Shown piece by piece: positions 42,501 through 55,447 of a stretch of 64,000 bases of DNA. This DNA is from Acridotheres tristis. Taxonomy: Eukaryota; Chordata; Aves; Passeriformes; Sturnidae. The DNA lies in the NCBI GenBank assembly GCA_037013685.1, contig CM072905.1, positions 5,529,491-5,593,490 on the forward strand. The letters run 5' to 3'. Both the position numbers and the translations under genes were made by a program. The notes beneath the pieces are model-generated. The model was not told where the DNA came from. It saw nothing but the letters and a program-made list of their open reading frames with translations, and did not search any database. Positions within the stretch are counted from its first letter, which is position 1. Every line of letters starts with the position of its first letter.

Positions 42501-43670
42501 ACAGCAGTGTAAATCAGAAGTAGTAGTTCTGTTGAAGCCAATAAATTTATACTGCAGTAAATCCACCATGAGAAGAGAATCAGTCAATTCCCCATTGGCA
42601 TCAATAAAAAGAGCACCAGGCTTCACATAAATAAATGGCAAGAGGACTCCTTGAGTCCATTCCACTTGACACAAGTTATTTGATAAATACATTTTAATGA
42701 GATCTGTTTAGGCTTTGTTACATTTCACCTGATGTTTATATGGTAATGCTTAGAAACTGGTTTACTGCATGAAATATAACAGACTTCGATGCAGTCATCT
42801 GTATGTATATGTGAGAACAGGAGGTTGGATGTACCACATACAGAGAAAATTTACAATTCAGGGTTCCCAAATGGCATCTTCACGTAATTGTTAGAATACT
42901 TAGAGGAGCTGATTAGCTGTAGTGGTCAAAAAGAGGAAGAGACTCATAAAGCTAATGATAAATAAATATTTGTACACACATGCCACACAATAGTTACTAA
43001 TTTAATGTTAGAAGAGAGGAACAGCTGCTAGCTGTATTTCCAATCATTAAAAAATCATATTAATTTAAATATGGCACAGATCTGAATCCTGTATTTTGCA
43101 GGTATTGTTAAATATTCCCTGATGTCATACTTTCCACTATATTTTTTAGCAGTAAGCAAAAGTTTTTCTCTTTAGAAGTCTGTGGATTCTGTGAAGTGAC
43201 AGGTTTTGCTGTAAATAGGTTTTTGCTTGAGAACAATAAAGAGGCAATTCCCTAGTTATCAATGCACCAGATTGCAGGGATTGCAGAGACCTCAGACACT
43301 GGGGCTCTTGGCAAAAATAGCATCCTTTGACAGCAGTTTGAAATCAGCCCCCTTGCATGTCAGAGACAGTGTGAGCCCACAGCTGCACAGGCTTCAGCAA
43401 AGACCATTTTCAAACAACTTTCTAGGTTTAGCTCTCCAGCTAAACAGCTTTAGCCAATTACCTGCCAGTGGGATCACGTTGTCTGTGGCTCCAGGGCTGT
43501 CTCTGCCAGCAGCAGCTCCAGCTTTTCTGGCTGGGAGCATCAGGCAGTGGGGACAGGCTCGCTGTTGATCTCATTTTGTTTCCCTGGAATGTGTTTCAGT
43601 GGAAGCAGAGCTGGTTTGGGACCAGCACCTGATGAAAACACCAAGGATTCAGCACCAAGGCTGAGCTGGA
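36598..43670. other. Intronic sequence, block 6
   Basis: Unique sequence. It holds a 164-nt open segment between strong splice signals (37953-38116), an old 37-bp tandem duplication (39301-39367), a short CA run (about 40738-40751) and A/T runs at about 41930-41942 and 42051-42064. No known gene was seen. Confidence 0.5.
39301..39367. repeat. Diverged 37-bp tandem duplication
   Basis: CATTAGA...TTCATTTCAGTAGTAAATAATC at 39301 recurs at 39338 with a 2-bp deletion and an A-to-T change. It is a simple two-copy local duplication. Confidence 0.8.
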
Positions 43671-43850
43671 GACATCCTGCCCATCTTGGTGACATCCTGC
43701 CCACCTTGGTGACATCCTGTCCACCTTGGTGATATCCTGTCCACCTTGGTGACATCCTGACCATCTTGGTGACATCCTGTCCACCTTGGTGACATCCTGC
43801 CCACCTTGGTGACATCCTGCCCATCTTGGTGACATCCTGCCCACCTTGGT
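43671..43850. repeat. Minisatellite, 20-bp unit, 9 copies
   Basis: Nine exact-length units of GACATCCTGCCCACCTTGGT start every 20 bp from 43671 to 43831. They vary at three sites: C, T or A after CCTG, CCACC or CCATC, and GACAT or GATAT once. A partial unit (GACA) follows at 43851. The repetitive open frames on the - strand are artefacts. Confidence 0.96.
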
Positions 43851-46800
43851 GACAGGGAGCCAAGCACAGGGAAGAGGGGACAGAGGCCTTTGGGATCTGA
43901 GGGATGTGGCAGTGGGGATGCAAAAAAGTGTGCTCCTTTATCCCCCCCACTGCACCACAAGAGTTAAAATAGAAGAAATTTTCAACTCTGCAGTGTGGAA
44001 ATGTGGGGACCTGCAGCTGAAAATGGAAACTTAACCAAGCCCTGAGATGTTTGCAAGAATGGAGAGGCTCCACCTGTGAATTTATTCTGGAAGAGGGAAT
44101 GCAGCAAATCCCACAGGGATGAGCTCTGTGATTCCACATGAGAACTCTGTGGAATTACTCTTGTAACAACATTTTGTACAAAGAAGTCAACACTTCGATT
44201 TTTGTCTCAATTCATGTTGAATCATGTTGCATCTCATAGTAATAGGAGTAATTTTCAGATACCGTTAATGTTTTTTGAAGCAAATGTTTAATATTCAGGG
44301 ATTCTTTTTTCTCTGATTTATCAGTATCATGAGTTTAGGAGGGGCTTCAGGGGCAGTGTTTGTTTGTACTGGAATACAAACAATCAGGAAAAATCTTTTT
44401 TGCTTGACAAGCCAGCTCCTCCTTGCTCACTTCTAGAGTTTTCATTTGAAACCAAACTGTCTAATCTTTCTCTAAAAATTGTTTACTGCTATTTTATTGT
44501 CACTTGCTTCCATAAATGCTGTCAGTGCACATGATACCCTCTTCACTTCAGAACCTGCTTATAGCTGTGTATTCATAAAGGGCATAAAATACATTTAATT
44601 TCCACTGGAACAGGTTTGAGGGCCCTATTTATAGAATATCTCTTACAGTCATGTTAATTCCATATTGTGGAAATTAAGGTGGGACTTCCAAAGAAAATAA
44701 TAATCACTATGTCCAAATGGGGTGAAGGTTGAATCTTAAGAGTATAATCAGGTTCCAGAAAATGGAAATATGTCGTGTTATAAGTAAGAAACTGTCTGCA
44801 TAGTAAATACTGTAATTAAAAATTGATTAATATTACTAGAATTAATTAATATCAATCAGAATTAATTCTTCCCTGATGCATACTGTTAACCTGTCAGTGG
44901 AGTACATGCAGTTTAAAACTTTCAGAGAGCTCACTGCAAAGCTTGAATTAAAATTCCTAAGATGTAACTTTTCTCATCAGTGTCTAACTTGTTTTTGTTG
45001 CTGTGTGCTGTGTCTGTACCATCACCTGCAGAAGCAGCCCAGGATTATTTTGCCTAGCCTTGGAGGGCAGAGGGGATGGATCAGGGGGGAGCTCAGAGCT
45101 CCCTGCTGTTCTCTTGGTCCCTTTGGCTGGCTGGGGCTGGGTCAGGGCTCTGCTGCTCCTCTGCCAGGGGCTGGATCAGCTCCCTGCTGGCATCATCTCA
45201 CCTCTGCCACCACCAAAGAGCTGCTGCTCCTGCTGCTGTGAGCCTGCAGAGCTGAGCTTCCAGCCCCCAGCTCTTCCCCTGATCCCTGCAACACATCTGC
45301 AAGTGTGGAACTGGAAAATAAACCCCAAACCTCCGAGCTGCAGCTCTTCCTAAAGCTTAATGATAATCCTTTGTAGTGTTTGTGATTTGAACTATCACTG
45401 ACATCTGCATCAGTAGCAGAGACCCTGAAGACAGGCTGGTCACAGATCAGAAAGATATCAGGAAACATGAAGAAGCTCCTTAATTAATTTCTAATCCTTT
45501 TTCAGCCTTAATCTTCTTTTTTTATAGTAAGATCTGGCATTACTCATTTTCTGCACACATGCTTTCTAGATGATGTAGATTAAGTCTTAGGTCTCTGAAT
45601 TGCTGGAAGCAGCATGTTGGTAGGTTAGCTCTTACTGCAGCCTTGTGCTGGAATGCCCAGGATTATTCTCTGTGGGCTGATATATTCAGCTAAAATATTC
45701 ATTAAAAGTACGTGAAGTCATCCAGGATTTTAATCCGTGCTCTGTTCCGTGTTTCACAAGGATTTGTTCTCTTTGCCACAGCTGGGGCTGTTTTATTTGT
45801 GCATTTATTCCAGAATTAGACTTACAAATAGCAGTTCTGGGATAGGGGGCAGGAGGGTACCAAGTGAATATTTTGTTTCCAGGAATAAGAATAAATAATT
45901 CTGCAGATGTTTTGAGTACCTATTGTATAAATCAATAGGTGGGGCTTTTTTTTTTTCCTTACTAGCAACTGATAACATGTCTACTAATTTATTTAATGAA
46001 TACATAAAATAAGCAGAGAGGCCTTTTCTACGACCCTAACAAATAGAGATGCAAGAAGGGCAGGCACCAAGCACTCTTCACCCTTACCCTGGAGCAGAAT
46101 ATGAAGTGTCCCACTTTGGGACATTTGATATGTTAGAAATTCTGTCCCTATCAAATTCTGTAGCAGAAGAATTTCAGGATCCTAAAGAAGGACCATAATT
46201 GGCTTTTTTCCCATGCTTTCTAAAGAAGCCTCTAAACTTCCCTGTGCTAAGCAGGAATTTTCCATTGAGATAGAGGGTTTTTTTTAATTAGGAGTTAGTC
46301 AAATTTAACAACTATCTGGGCAACTACCACCTGATCCTGTTTCTGACACTTCCAATAGGAGAGTTCCAGGCTGTAACCACAGAACAGAATGTTCATCCCT
46401 TCAGACTCGGGAATGAAGGTAGGTCAGTGCTGACAATGTGTTTTAAATTGTTCCTGCCTCAGATGCTCTTGCAGCACTTCCAGATCCACATTTAGATAAG
46501 AATTTATCATCTGTCCCACTGCCTTGGTGTGGAGAAAAATGTGTTCAGGTGGCTGGGATGCAGCACTGTGCTGTGGAGGTGAAGGGCTGGGTGTTCATTG
46601 AGCATTTCTGTTGGGTAGAACACACACATCCTTGTGCTGCTCACTTCTGTCAGGATTTAGGTGAGTTTCAGGCTGGCAGAAAGTATTCAGTTCTTCTGCA
46701 AACACCAAGAACAGACACACAACAGACAATGAGTTTACCCAGAAGAGCAGGACACACCTGAGGCCTCCCTACATGTGTTTAACTTGTGAGGAACACAGGG

Positions 46801-49800
46801 ACGGGTGCTACACAAAAAACAGACTTAAAATTATGATTATCCCCTATGTATAGGACAGTAAAATAAGAGATCAAACTAACCGATTCACTGGAAGATGGAG
46901 GAAAAATCCCTTTGCACAATTACACATAAAAACATTGGGATTCACATTTTCCTAATAGCCTAATGGATGTATATTTTATCTTAGAGGTTGCTGGTTTGGC
47001 TTTGCTTTGCTTTTGTGAGGCAGGACATACCACGAAAGGTAGGGATTTAGGAGTAGCAACCCTTTTTTTTAATATATAAATGAAAAAGACAACAAGAAAC
47101 AGTATTTAAACCCATCTGAAATCCCTTAAAGGTGATTTGGCCATAATATTTCTATTCAGGTTTTCACTCAATATCTATTACTGAGTTGTCAATTACAGCT
47201 TGTGTGTATCACATTTTATTCAGTAATCCCTTGGTGCTTCTGTGCTGCTCTAGCCTCTATATATTTATGTTTCAAGCTGGGAGTTTTTTATGCTATGAAA
47301 GCATAAGCTGGTATGGAAAACAGAAAAAAAAAACAGAAAAAAAAAACAGGAAAAAAATTAAAAAAAAAAAAAAAAAAACAAAAAGCAAATAAACACAGAA
47401 AAAAACAAACAAAAAACCTAACTCTTTTAAAAGAGCTGGAATTATACCCTGAAGACGTATCTCTGTCTTGACATGCCAATAGCCACCTGTGTATTTGGAT
47501 AATTATATAGATGTTTTGAGTCCCCACGTGGACCCACATATATACAAAGCTACAGTTTTATTACACAAGCTGCACTCACTCTTGAGGTGGAACCTTGAAA
47601 CAGAAAAGTCTTTTTGATATTCTAACTGGCACATTTTAGGATGTTTGCTCCAACACGAACTTTGTTATAGTCTGAGGTGTACAAGAATTTTCTGTTGTAT
47701 CCATTTTATTTGTTGGTTTTTAACAGCTGTGCCATCATCACACGAAACTTGTGCCCAGAGAAAGCCAGAGCCCCTCGGCTGTGTAAGGCAGAGACTGGAC
47801 ACCCTGACACTCCTGAACATGTGCAGAGCTTTCATATACTCAGAGAAAAGTCAATTCCAGCACTGATGAGAAATAAATTTGCAGTTAGAGGCAGCTTTTT
47901 TAACTTTCCAGTGTTGGCCCAGCCCTGGGTTCCCACCACCTTTCCTCTGTGAGCCAGAATGTCACCTGGAAATATTGGGCACTTTGGCCCAGCATTCTCA
48001 TGGCAAATGAATGTCAACAATGCAGGGATAATGGATTAGAGCTCCAGCAAAAACTTCCCTTAGAAATTCAGCCCTTGGCCAAGTCTGTTCGTGCCCTACT
48101 TTCAAGACTGTCATAGCAAGCAGTTCTGGACACTCTCTGTTTATTAAAAACAGAGTGCTAAAATCAATACAGCAATATCTTGTTGGAGAAAATTCAATTC
48201 ATCAATAGGTTTGTCATTTTAAAGATGATCAAAGGACTTGTTTATTAGGCATCATCTAGGCTTTAGTAATAGTTGGTATGGAAGTAATAAGACATAAGCC
48301 CTATTAGACTTACAAATCTTTAAATTAAATTAGGGAGTGGATATTTTTCTCTAAGTGAATGGCTGGGAGCATTTCCTATCTTTATTTTAGCCTATATTAA
48401 GTCACCAATTACATACCAAAACCTGGTACTGCCCACAGATTCCAGTGGCTCAGGGGCAGTGAAATCTGTGCATTTAATGCCATTAAAAATACCAAGTGTG
48501 CTGAAATTTTCATTGGACTCTGGTAAGCAGTATTCATTCTGATCTGCAGGAGTTAATTTCTGAAAGCTGCAGTTCAGCCTAAGCACTGTCTTAATTAGTA
48601 TGAACATAAGCACATTTAAAGTGTTTTCCTCTTCTGCAGGCAAGAGCAGCAAACCTGAGTGTGGGAAGGAACTCTCAAACTCATCTTGGTTAGGGAGAGA
48701 GAGGAAAGTTGTCTTTACACTGTCACTGAGGTGTCCAGCACCCCTCAACCCCTCAGCTCTAATGAATCCCAAACAGGTGTGTGAGCACAGGAATGCTTGT
48801 GCAAACACCCAGAGCTGGGGAGCATCCCTGCACACACACTGCAGAGCATCCAGCCCCAGCTGGCCAAAAAGAAGGGAAAAAAGGTATAAAAAACAGGAGG
48901 AAAAGCAATTGCTGATAAATAGGATTGTGGATCCATGGCTGAATATGGACTGTTGAGTGTTCCTGGGAAGGTAATAGTTTCAACAGATGAAACATTCCTG
49001 AAACTCTTAGAATATGGGTGATAAAATACTTCTTAAAAATCAGCTTTTCTGTGTGGAAAGCTGAGATTCTCTCTAGTTTAAATTGTATCTCTATTGGAAA
49101 AGCATTTTCATATGCTGATTCCCAGCTAACTTTATCCCATAGCTCCTTCCTCTTCTCCCTAGGGATTCTTTTGCAGAGACACATAAATCTGTACTTTGTA
49201 AGCAAAGTGACCAAGAAAACAGAGGGAAATTGGCAGCAAATTGGCACAGTAGAAAAAATTATTTTCTAATAGTCCTTTTCAGAATAGTTTCTCACTATTT
49301 ATTTAGGATCTGAGCTAATGGAAAATTGTCTTTCACTCTACATGGATTAGGGCATGTGTGGGAATGATGTAAGAGGGAAAATGTTCTTCTTGGTATCCAG
49401 AGCCTTGGTTTTGGTTATTTGTAAAAATACTGATTTATACAACTGCAGCATACATGGAGCTTTACAGGAGATCAGAGTGTGGAACAAAGAACTGGCTCTT
49501 CCCCCATAGCCATGGAATCCATAAACACAGCAGGGAATGGGGAAAAAAACAACCAACTTAAAAAAGAAAAAAAACCAAACCAACCAAACATAAAAACAAA
49601 AGAGGAAAGAATTAACACAAAATCTCGTGACAGGTTAAGCAGAGGAGTGCTCCTAAGTGAATCTGCAGCTCAAATTCATTCTGTAACCCAAATTTCCTAC
49701 TCTTGTATCCACCTTGCATTGTCAGAGGAAAAAATGAAGAGTTTTGGCAGAGGGGAAAGTGTCAGGAAAAGCAAAGAGAGATTCAGGATAGGGGTTGGTT

Positions 49801-52800
49801 GTTTGTCTTGCTTTTCTTTTTACTTCTTCTGCAGTTCTGCTGTTTTGTCAACATAAAAAGTACACAGATGCTTTTGAAGCAGACAAAATGAGAACAGTGA
49901 AGCAATCCTCTGTTAAACTGCAACAGTAATATTTGGAGCTGGAAAGGCTGATTTATTCACCTTCTTTAAAGAAACAGAAAAAGCAGGCCAGGGCAAAATA
50001 GATCTCATTCTGCTTTAAACAAAAAAAAATCCCAGTGAAATATGCTACTAGGCAGAATAACTCATGATTGTTGCATGCCAAAGGATTTGCCTTGACACAT
50101 AATGAATTTTATTGAGGTCAGATTTCAAGTCTTCTAAATACTGGTTTACCTCCAGAGATGCAGGGCTCAGGAAATTATATTGCAATAATTATGCATTTTT
50201 TCCTCAGCACTGATTTGAGAAGCAGTGAATATTGTGACTAACACTGCTCTCAGAAACTTTCTAAAAAAGCTGATCAAACTATTGTCTCTCTGATGGCTAA
50301 AAAGCTGAGTTTATAAATTCTGTATTTCCACTAACTTAACAATTTCAGTAGAGCATCCCCACGTTTCTCTGGCCACACCAAAGCTCAGACACTGCAGTTT
50401 ATTTAGGTCCAGTTCATGGAATGTCATGGCTGGAGTGGGCACAGGTCACAAAAGACAGCAGCAATCCCTTCATTATTTTAGAGAGTTTATGAAAACTTAA
50501 TAGGCCTCCTGGCAGCAAAGGAACTAGAGAAATAAATAACTCCAACGTGGTGTTTTCTAGCTCCTGTAAAATTGAATCATTAACCTTAATAAGGTTTTGT
50601 TTTGGCTCTGGTGTAAAGCAGATGAGCTTTAAGGGCTCATCCTCTACCCTGGGCAGGAAGCTCTGTGATTCTCAGGCACCCAGATCTGCTGCTCTGCATG
50701 CACAAAAAACAAGAAACATTTTTTATTAATCTCAGCCTGTGTGAGAGGAAATTTTTCTCCTCCTTTCTATTAACAAAGTTAGTAAAAAATAAAATACTTG
50801 ACTTCTGTAGATGTATATATAGAGATATGTGCATGTAAAGATCCAGACATGCAGGTAAATAAAGCAGTGAGTCCATTAATAACCTACAGAACACTACAGT
50901 GTTAATTACTTAAAATGAAAGATACTTCTCAAATTATTTAGCACAGACTTTTTACTAATGCTGTCCACAAATAGTAAAGTAGAAGATGCACCAACAGTTT
51001 AAAAGAGAATTTAAATCAATCAACTGGCTGTATCTCATCCTCTCAGCAGGAGAGGTGGTGTTAGCAGTGAAAGTACTGAAGAAAATGCAGAGGCAAAATC
51101 AAGATCTTAAAAAGTTGGAGCACATTTATTAATATGCACTTGATCAAATGAGATTTAAGCATCAAATATCAAAGTCTGTCTTGCTAGATGGTAAACATAA
51201 GGAAATTGAAACACACTAATTTCAATATACATCCTATAAATTTCTGTCTGATCTGATTCCTTTGGAAAACCTCTGGCTTTTCAAGCCAAGACCTCTCTGA
51301 AAGGAGAGCTCTGAAATGAGGCAGCTCCAAAAGTCAGTGCATCTCAGTGTAAATCACTAAAAAGGAACCCTGGGCTCCTGGATTTTAACTCAATTTTACC
51401 TTTTGAACCCACATAAAAAATGGAAAGAGCAATTTTTCATTGATCTGGATTTCTCACAAATTTGTTGGCTTCTCTGCCATTTGCAACCTTTTAAATATTT
51501 ATGTAAACCTTCAGATTTTGAAAAGGCAGCTCTTTTGACATCCCTTTAGCAGAGACAAAAATTACCCTTAATACAACTTTTGATGCAGATTCTTCAAACA
51601 AAACCAAACTAAAATCTCTTTATAGACTGCAAGACTACATTTGGGTAAGGAGTTCTCCAGAGCCCAGTTATTCCTTTGATTTCTTTTTTACTTAGCCTTT
51701 TTCTAAACTAAGGTTAATAAACTAAGAGGAGCATGCAAATGTAATTTTTCCCTCCTTCATACAGTGCTTGTGACAGTCACAGCACAGGATGAGAGTTGTC
51801 ACCAGTGGTAAAAAAAGTGGCTGTGGACACAGGATTGTGACCAGCTGAGTTCTGCAGTCAGTGAAAGCCTGGCTTAGAATGCCCCAAAATACCTTTTTTT
51901 TTTTTGTACTCACAATGGAATATTTTCTATTAAGGAGAGCATGATATCACTGCAAAGCTTGTGTCAGCATGCCCAGCAGTTATTAATGCAAGACACCATA
52001 AATTTGGCTGCATCTGCTTTAGGCTTCATAGTTGCTAACAAGCAGAAATCATTGCATTAATGGAGGAGTGGGAACACAATGAAGCACTTTATTATCCCTA
52101 AAAGGCAGCATGTGGCACATGGGCTCTGTGGGGTGTTACCAGCATCCTTGGAGCAATTTCATTCCTTCACATCCTGTGGCATATAATTATCTCAAGACTA
52201 ACCATGACCCTGCGGGTCCTCTATTAAAATTATATTTTGTTACAGAATGGAGTATACATTATTGAAGCACATTATTTTGATCACTGAAATTTGACATATT
52301 GTGCTCATTAGCCAGTAAGCCTGAATATTTAATTTATGAGGTTAACTCCATATTTTTTACAGTCACTTATGGGAAGTAAACAGGCAAAACTGCAGAGGAG
52401 TGAATGGGAAAAGTTCCTACTGAAAATGGTGCTTTAAAAGCAGAAAAAAGTGTGTCATGCCATATGCTGGTGGATGGCACGTTACATTAGGCAGGTAAAT
52501 GGGTTAATTGGGCTCATTAACATCATCTCCTTTTTAAAACTTTTCAACTGAGAAGATGAAAAGATTATGTTAATCTTTACACTTCTCTCTTACATTTTAC
52601 ATTTTTCACACGGGCCTTTTTTAATCAAATATTGGTGATGGTGACTGTTGTTCTTCAAAGCCCTGCAATTAGATTGCAGCTCCCTCCCAGTAAGTGGTGG
52701 TTTCTTATCTTTATTTCCCTTCTCTCCACATCTTTTATTCTCATAAACACAACATCAGGTCCATTGAATCCTTGCCAGGAAAGCCACTCTGGATGTTTTA

Positions 52801-54975
52801 TCTGATGACCAAGAAACCTGCAGAGCCTGAATGTCCCAAACCCTTCTTGAGCCATGGAACACATCCCACAGTTCTGCCCCACAGCTGAATCCTGAATTAA
52901 AGCTGTGGATCACAGCCATGCCACAGAAACCAGATGAATTTTCCTTTTCTTCCTGGCTGTGGCAATCCCTGTGGGATACAGGTAAAGGCTGTGTGGGATG
53001 GGTGGACGCTGCTCTCTGCTGGCAGCCAGGAAAGCATGCAGGAAACAGGGAATTTCCCCTAAAATTACTTTCAAAAATAAAGTGTTTCCAAAATTTCTTT
53101 ACATGATGTTGCATACAGTGATTAGGCATAAAGGCAGGAAAAAGGTATTAGATAAAAGAACTCTTCAAATGTACAAATATTTATTGAGAGCACCTAAATA
53201 AAACTGCATCTTCTGCAGAAAATAATTTCATAAATACAATGTTGAAAGTTCTTTTTTGTACATGTATCTCCATACACACAGAAAATAACTCAGGACCAGG
53301 ATAAAGATCTCAAAAGTTTGGAAAATTGCTAAAACAGCTGTCTCCTATTTGAATATGGCAATCTCCTCTTGAAGAGAAGACTTCAAAACACTTCTTCTTT
53401 AAAGAACTGTTAAATAACTTAGAATAACAACTCTATAAAACCATTTTATTTTCCAGCTTGGGCCCCCTCTAGCAGCAGCCAGAGGAATCAACACCATAAA
53501 ACCACTGAAACTAACTGGATACCATAAGCACAATATTAAGAGAATGAATGTTCTCATGTAGTAGCCACTGCTGTGAAATAAAGGAGTGTAATTCTGCTGC
53601 AGAGAGCAAAGTCGGGTGCTCTGGTTACCTTTGAAATTCTGGTTTGGTGCAGTGCCTCCTCACTGCCCCTAAAGTCAGATTTCAGAGCACTAACCTGAAT
53701 TCTGTGTAAACTCTGCTTTCAAACCCTGAAGCAGCCTCTGCTTTGCACAAGGAGGTGAGAGCTCTTGCTACAGTCCAGTCAGTTTAAATCAGAGAGGACA
53801 AAACTTTATATCACAGGATATTTATACTGTGAACAGCCACCAAAATCACCCCATTAAACAAAAGGAACTTGCTTGAGGGACTCAGGAGAACAATTCAGTT
53901 TATCACTGCACATAGAAACTCACGTTCAGATTATGTTAGTCAGAGGGTGAAATTTTCCATAGGACAATTCTTCCTAACTGTCAGGAGGAAAATGAACCAA
54001 CCTGGCAAAGATGTTGATGTATCCCAGTGAGACAAATAAACAACTGCACACTTATTTTTGCATTTTTTCACCTTGAGATCCATTGATGGGGGATGCTATG
54101 ACCAATTTAATATTAATGTTAGTGCTTTAATGTTTCATGGAGCACCTGTCCCCCCATGGAGCTGCTCAGGGAGAGGAGTTGAGCAGAAATCCACATCACA
54201 GGTTCCTTGGGATCCCCATGGCACTGCTGCCATTGCTGAGGGGCAGAAACCAAAGATAATGGCAAAGTGGTTCAGGTGCTGCTCACAGAGGAGGAAAGCC
54301 ACAATTCCCACCCCTCCCAGAGCCTGCAGAGCTGCTCTCCTACTCTGCTGGAGCAGGGGACTCCAGGAGGAAAGGATGGGAAAGCCAGGCAGCAGATGAT
54401 CAAAAACTGGTTATTGCAGCACATAAAACCAGGGCACTATAACTCCTTCAAAACACAACTCAGACCTCGGTGATTTGTTTCCCTCCAAGGCACTAGGCCT
54501 TCTTTGGACTGTATCTATTTTCATCCTAAAGAAAGGAACATCTAATATTGCAGATAAGATCCAAGGACACCAGAGCAGGCAGCCATACACAATTGATTTT
54601 CCTTCTCCCTTACATTCAGTGCTGCTCCAATGGCAGGTACTGATACCGGGTTAAAAACGTTCTTGGAACTAATCCTCAACCCACTTTTAACTTAAAAAAA
54701 TCCGAAATGTACTATTTCACTATTTGTAAAGGCCCCAGGGAGCAGAGGGCCTGTGCCACCCCTTTTAGGTGGCAGTGAGCTGCAGATGTGGCATGGAATG
54801 GAGAGGCAGAGCAGCCATCCCATTCCTGCTGCAGTCCCTGCTCACATTCCAGGGGGAGAATTTAACAGAGCAGCTTTGCAGGTACACAGAGGGTTCTGTA
54901 GGAATGAGGGCAGGTTTTGACACGTAAAGATGCTTTTAGGGACAGTTGTTGCTTAAACAGCTGAGAGAACAAAGT
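43851..54975. other. Intronic sequence, block 7
   Basis: AT-rich unique sequence with two A-rich low-complexity tracts (47317-47417 and about 49540-49610). A GC-richer segment lies at 45000-45300. A strong pyrimidine tract with AG at 49161-49162 is followed by GTAAGC only 35 nt later; I do not call an exon there. Confidence 0.5.
47317..47417. repeat. A-rich low-complexity tract
   Basis: About 100 bp of A runs broken by single C or G bases. It resembles a decayed poly(A) tail or a simple repeat, but no retroposed body was recognised on its 5' side. Confidence 0.8.
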
Positions 54976-55447
54976 TGTAGTTGAGTTGGAAGGAGTTTTA
55001 TGACTAAAGTCCAAAGACTAAGTGGCCTTCAAACAAAAGGATGTCTTCAAATCAGGCATGTTTTCTATCAAGCAAAAAAGCATAGGCAGGCAGAAAGATG
55101 TCTTTTACCAAAGCTAGAGGAAATTTGCACTGCAGAACAAGTCCCAAAGTTTAACATGTGGCTACTAACTCAGATGATTGGCTGGTCACTAACATCATAT
55201 GGTAATTTCAGCAGTTTGGATAGGTTATATGTAAATATAAAAGGTCATTGTGCGTGGTGCTGACTGGTTGTTATGTAACAAGATGCACAGCAGAGAAGGA
55301 GATTTGTAACATGAATAGAGATGGGCTTCAGGACACAGGGCTTGCCCATAGCCAGCAGCTCTGGGCTCACCCACGACCCCCAACTGCTGGAACCTCATCT
55401 GTGCAATAAAGAGCATTTTAAGAGCTGGCTCCATCTCTCCTGAAACA
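54976..55447 (+). mobile_element. Probable solo LTR of an endogenous retrovirus
   Basis: The segment has the order of a retroviral LTR promoter on the + strand: an inverted CCAAT box (ATTGG, about 55178), a TATA-like AATATAAAAGG near 55233-55243, and AATAAA at 55405-55410 about 165 bp downstream. Putative TG (54976) and CA (55446-55447) ends would give about 470 bp, a normal LTR size. No target-site duplication matches at these ends, and no gag, pol or env-like sequence lies beside it, so it would be a solo LTR with uncertain ends. It is in the same orientation as CA10, so its AATAAA could in principle act on CA10 pre-mRNA. Alternatively it could be a chance cluster of motifs. Confidence 0.45.

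Noticed and set aside
43540..44139. A 199-residue minus-strand frame with MSPRWAGCHQGGQDVTK-like repeats
   Set aside because: It is the translation of the 20-bp minisatellite and its flanks; shifted frames give similar peptides.
47317..47417. Poly(A) tail of a processed pseudogene
   Set aside because: No coding-like sequence, target duplication or known element was found next to the A-rich tract.
49163..49197. 35-nt candidate exon after a very strong pyrimidine tract
   Set aside because: It is short, the donor is mediocre, and similar chance pairs are common in AT-rich introns.
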